Part shown: in pieces, positions 24,785 through 32,601 of the stretch
Layout of the letters: each line of letters starts with the position of its first letter
Numbering within the stretch: position 1 is the first letter of the stretch
Assembly: GCF_042665545.1 (NCBI RefSeq)
Contig: NZ_JBHTCM010000010.1
Span: 248,001-312,000, forward strand
DNA: 64,000 nucleotides
Direction of reading: 5' to 3'
DNA from: Rhodocista pekingensis
Lineage (GTDB): Bacteria; Pseudomonadota; Alphaproteobacteria; Azospirillales; Azospirillaceae
Translations under genes and position numbers: made by a program
The notes under the pieces: model-generated
What the model was told of the DNA's origin: nothing
Seen by the model: only the letters and a program-made list of their open reading frames with translations
Database searches by the model: none

Positions 24785-25217
24785 GGTGAAGACCATACCT
24801 GCCGCACCTAGCATCGGCGTCGCCGGCGCCAGCGCCGCTTCCGCCGACATCCCCGTCCGCATCCGGGATCTCGTCCTCCAGTCGCTCGACGGCGACAAGG
24901 CGGAGGATACGGTCGTGATCGACCTGATCGGCAAGACGAGCCTGGCCGACTACATGGTGGTCACCTCCGGTCGCTCGGCCCGTCAGGTCGGCGCCATGGC
25001 CGACCACCTGCTGGAGAAGCTGAAGGCCATGGGCATCGACGCCGAAGCCGAGGGCATGCCCCAGAACGACTGGGTGCTGCTCGACGCCGGCGACGTGATC
25101 GTCCACCTGTTCCGGCCGGAGGTCCGCGCCTTCTACAACATCGAGAAGATGTGGGGCGTGGAACCGCCGGCATCGCTGATCCCGACCGGGTTCCAGCCGG
25201 ATCTGCGGGCGGGCTGA
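24774..25217 (+). CDS. rsfS: Ribosomal silencing factor RsfS
   Basis: RsfS binds L14 on the 50S subunit and blocks subunit joining in nutrient stress. The 147-residue protein has the complete family core: VLQSLDGDKAEDTVVIDLIG, KTSLADYMVVTSGRSARQVG, LKAMGIDAEAEGMPQNDWVL, LDAGDVIVHLFRPEVRAFYN and IEKMWG. The N-terminal 30 residues are Ala/Pro-rich. ATG at 24774 overlaps nadD by 11 bp; GTG at 24786 would remove four residues. nadD-rsfS-rlmH order is conserved across many bacteria, supporting a single transcript. Confidence 0.94.
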   Translation: MGHEVKTIPAAPSIGVAGASAASADIPVRIRDLVLQSLDGDKAEDTVVIDLIGKTSLADYMVVTSGRSARQVGAMADHLLEKLKAMGIDAEAEGMPQNDWVLLDAGDVIVHLFRPEVRAFYNIEKMWGVEPPASLIPTGFQPDLRAG

Positions 25218-25251
25218 CCGCCCGCCCCGGTCCTCGCGGGGAGATGCCGAG

Positions 25252-25710
25252 ATGCGCCTGTGGCTTGCCGCCGTGGGGCGGGCCAGGCCCGGTCCCGTGC
25301 GCGACCTGTTCGAGGAGTACCGCGGCCGCCTGAGCTGGTCCCTGACCCTGAAGGAGGTCGAGGCCCGCAAGCGGGTGGAGGGCGAGGAACTGAAGCGGCT
25401 GGAGGCGGACCTGCTTCTGGCCGCGGTTCCCCCCGGCGCCATCCTGGTGGCGCTGGACGAGCGCGGCCAGATGCTCGCCTCCGACGCCTTCGCCCGCCGT
25501 CTGGGCACCTGGCGCGACCAGGGCAGCCCGGACATCGCCTTCGTCATCGGCGGGGCCGACGGGCTGGCCGAGGAGGTGCGGCGGCGCGCCGACCTTCTGC
25601 TGGCCTTCGGCCCCATGACCTGGCCGCACATGCTGGTGCGCGGCATGCTGGCCGAACAGATCTATCGCGCCCAACAGATCCTGGCCGGCCACCCCTATCA
25701 CAGGGCTTAA
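25252..25710 (+). CDS. rlmH: 23S rRNA (pseudouridine1915-N3)-methyltransferase
   Basis: A SPOUT-class methyltransferase that methylates pseudouridine 1915 in helix 69 of 23S rRNA on assembled ribosomes. The 152-residue product begins MRLWLAAVGRARPGPVRDLF, has the SAM knot FVIGGADGLAEEVRRRADLL, and the near-terminal AEQIYRAQQILAGHPYHRA, the invariant RlmH ending. GAGATGCCGAG precedes the start. It ends the proA-nadD-rsfS-rlmH run. Confidence 0.95.
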   Translation: MRLWLAAVGRARPGPVRDLFEEYRGRLSWSLTLKEVEARKRVEGEELKRLEADLLLAAVPPGAILVALDERGQMLASDAFARRLGTWRDQGSPDIAFVIGGADGLAEEVRRRADLLLAFGPMTWPHMLVRGMLAEQIYRAQQILAGHPYHRA

Positions 25711-25855
25711 GACTTCCGAAGGCGTTGTTCCTCTGCACGACGCGCATGACGGCAGCGGCCGAACCCGCATTCCCGCCGATCTACTTTCCCACGCCGCCGA
25801 ACACTTCCGTGCCAGCCTCCAATACTCGGGCAACGCTTGATATGGGGAGGTCGGT

Positions 25856-26461
25856 ATGCGTAAAGCATCGCTGTCGGTGGCGCCTGTTCTCTCCTTCTCC
25901 CTGGGAACCCTGGCCGTCGGAATGCTGGCCCTGGTCATGAGCACCGGGCCGGCGGTGGCGGAGGTCCGGTCCCTGAGCACGACCGGCACCATCACGGTCG
26001 TCGGTCTGACCGATGTGCAGCTCTGCGTGCGGGAGACCCTGCGGGACAATCTCGACGAGGCGGACTACTGGTGCACCCGGACCCTGCAACGGGCGGAGAG
26101 CAGCATCAACAGCCGCGCCGTGGCCTCCGTCCACCGCGGCGTGCTGAACCTGAAGCGCGGCCGGACGGTGGACGCGCTGACGGACATGAACGAGGCGATC
26201 CGGCTGACGCCCGACTATGGCGACGCCCACTTCAACCTGGGCAACGCCCTGTTCGCGCTGGGCCGCTACGACGAGGCGGCGCAGGCCTACGGCAGCGCCA
26301 TCGCGCTCGCCAATTCGACCATGCCGGATCTGACCTACTTCAACCGGGCCAAGGCCCATGAGCGGCTGGGCCGAACGGACCTCGCCCGCGCCGACTACGA
26401 CCGGGCCCGCGCCCTGATGACGCCGGACAGCCCCCTGCGCGGACGGCTGGCGCAGTACTGA
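25856..26461 (+). CDS. Exported TPR-repeat protein
   Basis: A 201-residue protein with a long Sec signal peptide (MRK then a hydrophobic core, cleavage likely after AVA at about residue 35). The mature part contains a disulfide-capable pair (QLCVRETL and YWCTRTL) and about three tetratricopeptide repeats: SVHRGVLNLKRGRTVDALTD, AHFNLGNALFALGRYDEAAQ, and TYFNRAKAHERLGRTDLARA. It is probably a periplasmic scaffold; no specific partner is visible. GGGGAGG lies 5 bases before the ATG, and TTGATATGG just upstream may be a -10 region. It stands alone between rlmH and the glycosyltransferase cluster. Confidence 0.85.
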   Translation: MRKASLSVAPVLSFSLGTLAVGMLALVMSTGPAVAEVRSLSTTGTITVVGLTDVQLCVRETLRDNLDEADYWCTRTLQRAESSINSRAVASVHRGVLNLKRGRTVDALTDMNEAIRLTPDYGDAHFNLGNALFALGRYDEAAQAYGSAIALANSTMPDLTYFNRAKAHERLGRTDLARADYDRARALMTPDSPLRGRLAQY

Positions 26462-26516
26462 CCGCCGCCGCCGCGCCAGGGCACCGGCGAACGGCACATG
26501 GCCTGAGAGGCAGAGA

Positions 26517-26546
26517 GCATCGAGGCGTGGGGCATCAAGGCGTGGG
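26517..26546. repeat. 15-bp tandem duplication
   Basis: Two adjacent copies of GCATCGAGGCGTGGG (26517-26531 and 26532-26546, one mismatch). They lie in the 232-bp gap 26462-26693 before the glycosyltransferase gene, which otherwise shows no gene or clear signal. Confidence 0.6.
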
Positions 26547-26693
26547 GCGCTGCGGCAAGGCCCCTCCCGCCGCCCCACGCCGATCCGTGCCGGAACAGAC
26601 CTGCGGGGTTGACGCGGCGGCCCAGCCAAAGCTTCACTGGCGCCCCGTCGCGGCCCGGGCTAAGAGCGCGGCCGGATTACGCGCGAGGTCGCC

Positions 26694-27404
26694 TTGCTCC
26701 GCTATTCGCTGGTCATTCCTGTCCTGAACGAACAGGACAACGTGCTGCCCCTGGTCGAGGAGCTGTACGCCGTCCTGGACCCCGGCTTCGAGCTGATCTT
26801 CGTGGATGACGGCTCCACCGACGCCACGGCCGAACGGCTGGCGGCGGCGAAGGGGCGCTTCCCCGGCCTGCGCCTGATCCGTCACGCCGGCCGCGCCGGC
26901 AAGAGTGCCGCCCTGCGCACGGGGATCAATGCCGCCACCGCCCCCTGGATCGTCACCATGGACGGCGACGGGCAGAACGACCCGCGCGACGTGCCCCGCC
27001 TGCTGGCGGCGGCCGAGGCCGACCCCGCCGTCGCGCTGGTCGCCGGCCTGCGGCGCAAGCGCGACGACATCTGGCGCAAGCGCGTCGCCTCGCGCATCGG
27101 CAACGGCATCCGCCGCGCCCTGCTGCGCGACGACTGCCCGGACACCGCCTGCGGGCTGAAGGCGATCCGGCGCGACGTGTTCCTGGGGCTGCCCTTCTTC
27201 GACAGCCTGCACCGCTTCTTCCCGGCGCTGGTGCGCCGGCACGGCCACGCCGTCGCCATGGTGCCGGTGAACGACCGGGCGCGGCGGGCCGGTGTCTCCA
27301 AATACACGAACTGGGGCCGCGCCGTGGCCGGCCTGTTCGATCTGGCCGGCGTTGTCTGGCTGATGCGCCGCACCACCCTGCCCACCGCCGCGACCGAGAT
27401 CTGA
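26694..27404 (+). CDS. Family 2 glycosyltransferase, DPM1/ArnC-like
   Basis: A 236-residue GT-A glycosyltransferase that probably loads a sugar from a nucleotide donor onto undecaprenyl phosphate at the cytosolic face. Motifs: YSLVIPVLNEQDNVLPLVEE, the Asp-Asp of IFVDDGSTDAT, RHAGRAGKSAALRTGINAA, and the metal-binding DGDGQNDPRDV. A hydrophobic stretch near the C-terminus (AVAGLFDLAGVVWLM) could touch the membrane, but the two C-terminal TM helices of ArnC are missing, so it is closer to DPM1-type enzymes. The start is TTG at 26694 after GCGAGGTC; no ATG fits. The following LAB_N gene starts 3 bp after its stop. Confidence 0.87.
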   Translation: MLRYSLVIPVLNEQDNVLPLVEELYAVLDPGFELIFVDDGSTDATAERLAAAKGRFPGLRLIRHAGRAGKSAALRTGINAATAPWIVTMDGDGQNDPRDVPRLLAAAEADPAVALVAGLRRKRDDIWRKRVASRIGNGIRRALLRDDCPDTACGLKAIRRDVFLGLPFFDSLHRFFPALVRRHGHAVAMVPVNDRARRAGVSKYTNWGRAVAGLFDLAGVVWLMRRTTLPTAATEI

Positions 27405-27407
27405 CCC

Positions 27408-27764
27408 ATGCTGTGGACCCATCTGGAATCGTGGTGGCACGCGGCCGTGGCCGACAAGGGCTGGCTGGTCGTCTTCGGGCTGGCCGCCCAGACCATGTTC
27501 ATGATGCGCTTCGTGATCCAGTGGATCTCCTCGGAGCGGGCGAAGCGCAGCGTGGTGCCGGAGGCGTTCTGGTACTTCAGCCTCCTGGGCGGGATGATGC
27601 TGGTGGTCTACGGCCTGCTGCGGCCGGACCTGGTCATCATCGTCGGGCAGATGCCGGCGCTGGTCATCTACAGCCGCAACATCGTCCTGATCCGGCGCGA
27701 GAAGCGCCTGAAGGGGGCGGTCGAGCCGGCCGCGGAGGCCGCCCGCGAGGCGGTGGCCGAATGA
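27408..27764 (+). CDS. LAB_N domain membrane protein
   Basis: A 118-residue membrane protein with the domain first named as the N-terminus of some lipid A disaccharide synthases. Three hydrophobic segments are visible (LVVFGLAAQTMFMMRFVIQW, EAFWYFSLLGGMMLVVYGLL, DLVIIVGQMPALVIYSRNIV) with the signature RFVIQWISSERAKRSVVPEAF. Proteins of this kind lie between ArnC- and ArnT-like genes in many proteobacteria and may help flip or present the polyprenyl-linked sugar; that role is inference. Its stop overlaps the start of the next gene (ATGA), indicating coupled translation. Confidence 0.87.
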   Translation: MLWTHLESWWHAAVADKGWLVVFGLAAQTMFMMRFVIQWISSERAKRSVVPEAFWYFSLLGGMMLVVYGLLRPDLVIIVGQMPALVIYSRNIVLIRREKRLKGAVEPAAEAAREAVAE

Positions 27765-29491
27765 CCCCGACGCCGGCTGCCACGGTCGGGCCGGCGGCGC
27801 TGCGGCTGCCGCACTACCTGCTGGTCGCGGCGGTGGCGCTGGTGCTGCTGCTGCCCGGCTTCTTCACGATCCCGCCTTTCGACCGGGACGAGAGCCGCTA
27901 TGCCCAGGCCAGCCACCAGATGCTGGAGACGGGCGACTTCGTGGACATCCGCTTCCAGGAGGAGCCGCGGCACAAGAAGCCCGTGGGCATCTACTGGATG
28001 CAGAGCGCGGCCGTCGCGCTGCTGTCCGACGACGGGCACGGCGCCATCTGGATGTACCGCCTGCCGTCCCTGCTGGGGGCCGTCGCGGCGGCGCTGCTGA
28101 CCGCCTGGGCGGGGGCGCGGCTGTTCGGGCCGGCGGCGGGGCTGGCCGGCGGGCTGGCCCTGGCGGCGGTGCTGGTGCTGGGCGTCGAGGCCCGCATGGC
28201 GAAGACGGACGCCGCCCTGCTGGCGACCGTGGCCGCGGCGCAGGGCGTGCTGGCGCAGTTCTACCTGGCGCGCGGCCGGCCGGGGATGCCGCCCGGGACC
28301 GGCCTCGCCCTCGCCTTCTGGGCGGCGCTGGGCGTCGGCATCCTGATCAAGGGGCCGATCATCCTGATGGTGACGGGCGGCACGCTCCTGGCGATGGGCG
28401 CGGCCGACCGCGACCTGCGCTGGCTGAAACCGCTGCGGCCTGCCCTGGGCGTGCCGCTGCTGCTGGCCATCGTGCTGCCCTGGCTGGTGGCCATCGGCAT
28501 CGCCACCGACTGGGAGTTCTTCCGCTACGCCATCGGGCACGAGTTCCTGGGCAAGGCGCATTCCGTGCAGGAAAGCCATTCCGGTCCGCCCGGCTACTAT
28601 CTGGCGACCTTCTGGCTGAGCTTCTGGCCCTGGTCGCTGCCGGCGGTGCTGGCCCTGCCCTGGGCCTGGGCGAAGCGGCGGGAGCCGGCGGTGCGCTTCT
28701 GCCTCGCCTGGGTGCTGCCGAGCTGGATCATCTTCGAGGCGGTGTCCACCAAGCTGCCGCACTACACCATCATCGTCTTTCCGGCGATCGCCCTGCTGGC
28801 CGCCGCCTCCCTCCTGGACCGCGCGGGAGCGGACGGGACCGCGGCGGCGGCCACAGGCAAGGCGGCGCGCTGGTTCCGCGGCGGGGCTGCGGGCTTCTAT
28901 CTGCTGGTCACCGCCGCCTTCGCCGGGGGCGCCGTCTGGTTCCCCTACGATCTGGAGGGCCGGATCGAGCCGCTGGCCGTGGCCGCCGCCGTCGCCATCC
29001 TGGGCACCGGCATCGCCGTCGCCGTCTTCGCGGCAAGGCGGCAGGCGGAACGGCTGCTGGCGGCCGGTCTGATCGGCGCCGCCGCGACCTACGGTCTGGC
29101 GCACGGCGCGGTGCTGCCGCGGATCGAGCCGATGTGGCTGAGCCCGAAGGTCGCCGCCGCGGTGGAGAAGCACCGCCCCTGCCCCGGCAGCGTGCTGGCC
29201 GCGGCCGGCTATACCGAACCCAGCATGGTCTTCCTGGTCGGCACCGGCACCGTGCTGGGCGCGGGCGACCGGGTGGCGCAGCATCTGCTGGCGAACCCGG
29301 CCTGCGCCCTGGGGCTGGTCACCGGCGAGGTGGAGGAGCGCCGCTTCCGCGAGGCGCTGGGCGGTGCGGAACCACGCCTGCTGGAAGAGATCCCCGGCTT
29401 CAACTATTCCCGCGGCAAGCGGGTGGTGCTGCGCCTCTACACGCTGGCGCCCGCCGCCGCGGACCCCGACCAACCCCGGCAACAGCCATAG
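27761..29491 (+). CDS. ArnT-like GT39 family glycosyltransferase
   Basis: A 576-residue polytopic inner-membrane protein. The first periplasmic loop carries FDRDESRYAQASHQML with the catalytic Asp-Glu pair and then EEPRHKKPVGIYWMQSAAV, the RxxKPP-like loop of the protein O-mannosyltransferase/ArnT superfamily. About eleven hydrophobic segments follow to residue 460, then a soluble C-terminal domain (about 475-576). Such enzymes transfer a sugar from undecaprenyl phosphate to lipid A or another periplasmic acceptor. Together with the two genes before it this makes a complete load-present-transfer set. L-Ara4N is one candidate but arnA/arnB/arnD are not here, so the sugar is unknown. Confidence 0.87.
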   Translation: MTPTPAATVGPAALRLPHYLLVAAVALVLLLPGFFTIPPFDRDESRYAQASHQMLETGDFVDIRFQEEPRHKKPVGIYWMQSAAVALLSDDGHGAIWMYRLPSLLGAVAAALLTAWAGARLFGPAAGLAGGLALAAVLVLGVEARMAKTDAALLATVAAAQGVLAQFYLARGRPGMPPGTGLALAFWAALGVGILIKGPIILMVTGGTLLAMGAADRDLRWLKPLRPALGVPLLLAIVLPWLVAIGIATDWEFFRYAIGHEFLGKAHSVQESHSGPPGYYLATFWLSFWPWSLPAVLALPWAWAKRREPAVRFCLAWVLPSWIIFEAVSTKLPHYTIIVFPAIALLAAASLLDRAGADGTAAAATGKAARWFRGGAAGFYLLVTAAFAGGAVWFPYDLEGRIEPLAVAAAVAILGTGIAVAVFAARRQAERLLAAGLIGAAATYGLAHGAVLPRIEPMWLSPKVAAAVEKHRPCPGSVLAAAGYTEPSMVFLVGTGTVLGAGDRVAQHLLANPACALGLVTGEVEERRFREALGGAEPRLLEEIPGFNYSRGKRVVLRLYTLAPAAADPDQPRQQP

Positions 29492-29507
29492 AAAAGGAGA
29501 CCATCCC

Positions 29508-29978
29508 ATGGCAGGACGGATCGACGCGCGCCTCGCGGAACTGGGCATCGAGCTGCCGCAGGCCGCCGCCCCCGTGGCCGCCTATGTGCCCGCGGTGCGC
29601 ACGGGCAACCTGCTCTTCCTCTCCGGCCAGATCACGCTGGAGAACGGCGAGCTGCGCCACAAGGGCAAGCTGGGCGACGGCATCGACCTGGAGACCGGCC
29701 GGCAGGCGGCGCGCCTGTGCGGCCTGAACATCCTGGCCCAGGCGAAGGCCGCCCTGGGTGGCGACCTGGACCGCGTGGTGCGGGTGGTGAAGCTGGTCGG
29801 CTTCGTGAACTCCACCCCCGACTTCGTGGACCAGCCGAAGGTCGTCAATGGCGCCTCGGAGCTGATGCAGGAGGTGTTCGGCGAGGCCGGCCGCCATGCC
29901 CGCTCCGCCGTCAGCGCCGGCAGCCTGCCCCTGGGCGTGGCGGTCGAGGTCGAGGCGATCCTGGAAGTGGCGGACTGA
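29508..29978 (+). CDS. RidA-family (YjgF) protein
   Basis: RidA proteins hydrolyse reactive enamine/imine intermediates made by PLP enzymes such as threonine dehydratase. The 156-residue protein is the longer subgroup typical of alphaproteobacteria: RTGNLLFLSGQITLENGEL, ETGRQAARLCGLNILAQAK, VVKLVGFVNSTPDFVDQPKV and GRHARSAVSAGSLPLGVAVE; the Arg in the RSAVSAG-like block corresponds to the carboxylate-binding Arg of RidA, so it could be active. AAAAGGAG lies 9 bases before the ATG. It follows the ArnT-like gene by 16 bp and may be cotranscribed with it by chance. Confidence 0.92.
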   Translation: MAGRIDARLAELGIELPQAAAPVAAYVPAVRTGNLLFLSGQITLENGELRHKGKLGDGIDLETGRQAARLCGLNILAQAKAALGGDLDRVVRVVKLVGFVNSTPDFVDQPKVVNGASELMQEVFGEAGRHARSAVSAGSLPLGVAVEVEAILEVAD

Positions 29979-30084
29979 CCCTGCCGGAAGTCCGGAGCGG
30001 CTACGGGCGGGGAGGCTTCCGGAGCCTCCCTTGCCCCGGCCGGGCGGGGCGCTACATGCTGTGGACGCCAACCCGGACCCGCCC

Positions 30085-31308
30085 ATGCCCGACGGACGCG
30101 ACCTCCCGAGCAGCCTGACCCTGCGCCTCGTCCCCCGCATCGCGGAGGTGGGCGCCGCCGAGTGGGACGCCCTGGCCGGGCCCGACAATCCCACCGTGAG
30201 CCACGCCTTCCTGCATCTGCTGGAGGAGAGCGGGTCCGTCGGCAAGGGCACCGGCTGGACGCCGCAGCACCTGACCCTGCGCGATGGCGCCGGCACGCTG
30301 CTGGGGGCGATGCCGCTCTACCTGAAGTCCCATTCCTACGGCGAATATGTCTTCGACCATGCCTGGGCCGCCGCCTGGGAACGGGCGGGCCGCGCCTATT
30401 ATCCCAAGCTCCAGTCGGCCGTGCCCTTCACCCCGGTGACGGGGCCGCGCCTGCTGGTCCGCCCGCAGGCGCCCGAGGGCACGGCGGAGGCGATGCTGCG
30501 CGGGCTGGAGCAGATCGCCCGCACGAACGGCCTGTCCTCCGTCCATGTCACCTTCCCGACGGCGGAGGAGTACGAGCTGGCCGGCCGTGCCGGCTGGCTG
30601 CAACGGCTGGGCCGGCAGTTCCACTGGGAGAACCGGGGCTATGGCAGCTTCGACGACTTCCTGGGGGCGCTGAGCGCGCGCAAGCGCAAGGCCGTGCGGC
30701 GGGAACGGCGGGAGGTGGCGGAGAGCGGGCTGGTCCTGCACAGCCTGACCGGCGACGACCTGCGGCCGGAGCACTGGGACGCCTTCCACCGGCTCTACAT
30801 GGCGACCAGCGACCGCAAATGGGGCTGGACCTACCTGACGCGGGACTTCTTCCACCGGCTGGGCACGACGATGCCGGAGCGGGTGCTGCTGGTGCTGGCG
30901 GAGGACCGGGGCCGCTGGGTCGGCGGCGCGCTGAACCTGATCGGCACGGACACGCTCTACGGCCGCAACTGGGGCTCCGCCGGGGAGTACCCGTTCCTGC
31001 ACTTCGAGGCGTGCTACTACCGCGCCATCGACTTCGCCATCGCCCGCGGCCTGAAGCGGGTGGAGGCCGGCGCCCAGGGCGAGCACAAGATCCAGCGCGG
31101 CTACCTGCCGAGCCCGACCTACAGCGTCCACCACATCGTGGACCCTGGCTTCCGCCGCGCCGTGGCCGACTTCCTGGAGCGCGAGCGCGCCGCCGAGGCG
31201 GAGGAGACGGCGCTGCTGACCGCGGAGAGCCCCTACCGCAGGGACGGCGGCGAGAGCGACAGCGGCGGATGCGAGGACGCCCGGGACCCTGCCGGGCGTG
31301 CGCCCTAG
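30085..31308 (+). CDS. GNAT/FemAB-like acyltransferase (COG3146 type)
   Basis: A 407-residue soluble protein of the peptidogalycan-biosynthesis-like family. Recognisable blocks: NPTVSHAFLHLLEESGSVG, GWTPQHLTLRDGAGTLLGAM, PLYLKSHSYGEYVFDHAWA, FHWENRGYGSFDDFLGALSA, RKRKAVRRERREV, and RVEAGAQGEHKIQRGYLPS near the end. The fold is a double GNAT domain; natural substrates are not known, and transfer of an acyl or aminoacyl group is inferred. The start used is ATG 30085; GTG 30061 is an alternative. The C-terminal 25 residues are disordered. Its TAG stop shares bases with the stop of the opposite-strand DUF423 gene. Confidence 0.85.
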   Translation: MPDGRDLPSSLTLRLVPRIAEVGAAEWDALAGPDNPTVSHAFLHLLEESGSVGKGTGWTPQHLTLRDGAGTLLGAMPLYLKSHSYGEYVFDHAWAAAWERAGRAYYPKLQSAVPFTPVTGPRLLVRPQAPEGTAEAMLRGLEQIARTNGLSSVHVTFPTAEEYELAGRAGWLQRLGRQFHWENRGYGSFDDFLGALSARKRKAVRRERREVAESGLVLHSLTGDDLRPEHWDAFHRLYMATSDRKWGWTYLTRDFFHRLGTTMPERVLLVLAEDRGRWVGGALNLIGTDTLYGRNWGSAGEYPFLHFEACYYRAIDFAIARGLKRVEAGAQGEHKIQRGYLPSPTYSVHHIVDPGFRRAVADFLERERAAEAEETALLTAESPYRRDGGESDSGGCEDARDPAGRAP

Positions 31309-31697
31309 GACCGCAGTCCGCGCAGGCCGGCGACGGAGAGCAGCAGCCAGCCCAGGATGAAGGAGACGCCGCCGACCGGGGCGACGGCGCCGAGGGCACT
31401 GGGCCCGAACCAGCCCAGCAGATAGAGCGCGCCGGGGAACAGCAGGCAGCCCAGGGCGAAGGCGGCGCCGGCCAGCGCCGTCAGCCGGTCCGCCCCGCCG
31501 TGACGGCGCCACGCCACCAGCCCCAGCAGGGCCGCCGCATGGGCGAGCTGGTACTGGCTGGCGGTCTGCCACAGCTCCACCGCGCGGGCATCCCGCACCG
31601 CGGGCAGGCCGTGGCTGGCGTAGGCCCCGCAGGCCACGGCGACGGCCCCGAACAGGCCGGCGAGGATGAGCAGCGGGCGGGTGGCGCGGTCGGTCAT
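31305..31697 (-). CDS. DUF423 membrane protein
   Basis: A 130-residue inner-membrane protein with four predicted helices (PLLILAGLFGAVAVACGAYA, QYQLAHAAALLGLVAW, LTALAGAAFALGCLLFPGAL, GGVSFILGWLLLSVAGL). The YASHGLPAVRDARAVELWQT segment and SGALYLLGW-like turn are typical of the DUF423/YgdD family, whose function is unknown. ATG 31697 is preceded by GGGACA; the longer frame to 31730 has no site. It is convergent with the acyltransferase gene, and the two TAG stops overlap in the palindrome CTAG (31305-31308). Confidence 0.9.
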   Translation of the reverse strand: MTDRATRPLLILAGLFGAVAVACGAYASHGLPAVRDARAVELWQTASQYQLAHAAALLGLVAWRRHGGADRLTALAGAAFALGCLLFPGALYLLGWFGPSALGAVAPVGGVSFILGWLLLSVAGLRGLRS

Positions 31698-31768
31698 GAC
31701 GGATGTCCCGGATCGGTGTCGGCGCGCCACTCTAGGGTCTTTCCCGCCGGGCTGGAAAGACGGTCGCG

Positions 31769-31798
31769 GCGGGCGGACCCCGGGAAAGGCCCGCCCGC
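31769..31798. terminator. Hairpin downstream of the pirin gene
   Basis: GCGGGCGGACC (31769-31779) and GGCCCGCCCGC (31788-31798) form an 11-bp stem with one mismatch and an 8-nt loop, 16 bp after the pirin stop codon on the minus strand. No long T run follows. Confidence 0.4.
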
Positions 31799-31813
31799 TT
31801 CATCCTGTCTCGC

Positions 31814-32524
31814 TCAGGCCGTGGGCGGCAGGTCGGCGAGCAGGAGTTCAGTCTCCTCCAGCGCCTCGATCACCAGCTCCGGCTCGTCCCGGACGGCCGC
31901 GCCGTCGCGGGCGGACAGCTCCACGCCGTTGACCCGGAGCCGTCCCGTGGCCGGGACCAGATAGGCCAGACGCCCGCCCAGCCGGTGGGTCACGGTCGTG
32001 CCCGCCGCCAGGGTGGCGCCCAGCAGGGCCGCGTCCTGGTGGATGGTCAGCGCCCCGGACCCGGCGTCCTGCGCCCGGCCGGAGGCCAGCACCACCAGCT
32101 CCCCGGCCCGGTCCGCCTTGGGGAAGTGCCGGGTCTCCCAGCGCGGGGCGACGCCGGCCCGGTCCGGAATGATCCAGATCTGGAACAGCCGGGTCTCACC
32201 GGGCTCCCGGTTGTACTCGGCATGCACGATGCCGGTGCCGGCGGACATCACCTGCACGTCGCCCGCCTCGGTCCGGCCCTCGTTGCCCAGGGCGTCCTTG
32301 TGCGTGACGGCGCCCTGCCGGACATAGGTGATGATCTCCATGTCGCGGTGGGGGTGCGGATCGAAGCCGGTGCCGGCCGCGATGGCGTCGTCGTTCCAGA
32401 CCCGCAGCGGCCCCCAGTGGACCCGGGAGGGATCGCGGTACTGGCCGAAGCTGAAATGGTAGCGGGCGTCCAGCCAGCCGTAGCTGGCGGACCCCAGACT
32501 GTCGAAGGCGCGACGCTCGATCAT
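31814..32524 (-). CDS. Pirin family protein (bicupin)
   Basis: A 236-residue bicupin of the pirin/YhhW group, some of which are iron-dependent quercetin 2,3-dioxygenases. The N-terminal cupin keeps the metal ligands: two His in FDPHPHRDMEIITYV, a later His in GTGIVHAEYN and Glu. It starts MIERRAFDSLGSASYGWLDA, the YhhW-type N-terminus. It lies 77 bp downstream of wrbA on the same strand with a strong hairpin between, and both are divergent from a LysR gene. WrbA plus pirin suggests quinone or flavonoid stress handling, which is inference. Confidence 0.93.
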   Translation of the reverse strand: MIERRAFDSLGSASYGWLDARYHFSFGQYRDPSRVHWGPLRVWNDDAIAAGTGFDPHPHRDMEIITYVRQGAVTHKDALGNEGRTEAGDVQVMSAGTGIVHAEYNREPGETRLFQIWIIPDRAGVAPRWETRHFPKADRAGELVVLASGRAQDAGSGALTIHQDAALLGATLAAGTTVTHRLGGRLAYLVPATGRLRVNGVELSARDGAAVRDEPELVIEALEETELLLADLPPTA

Positions 32525-32572
32525 GTCGGGTCTCCTTGCCGCGGCCCCTCTCCGGAGGCGGCCGCGTCGACA

Positions 32573-32595
32573 CCGGCCGGCGGGATGCCGGCCGG
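32573..32595 (-). terminator. Perfect hairpin between wrbA and the pirin gene
   Basis: CCGGCCGGC (32573-32581) and GCCGGCCGG (32587-32595) form a perfect 9-bp stem with a 5-nt loop, 6 bp after the wrbA stop codon. No T tract follows on the minus strand. It may attenuate read-through into the pirin gene or protect the wrbA transcript end. Confidence 0.45.
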
Positions 32596-32601
32596 AAAGC
32601 C

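Noticed and set aside
27408..27764. Truncated lipid A disaccharide synthase (lpxB) fragment
   Set aside because: LAB_N exists as a standalone protein family between ArnC- and ArnT-like genes; the gene is complete with normal overlaps.
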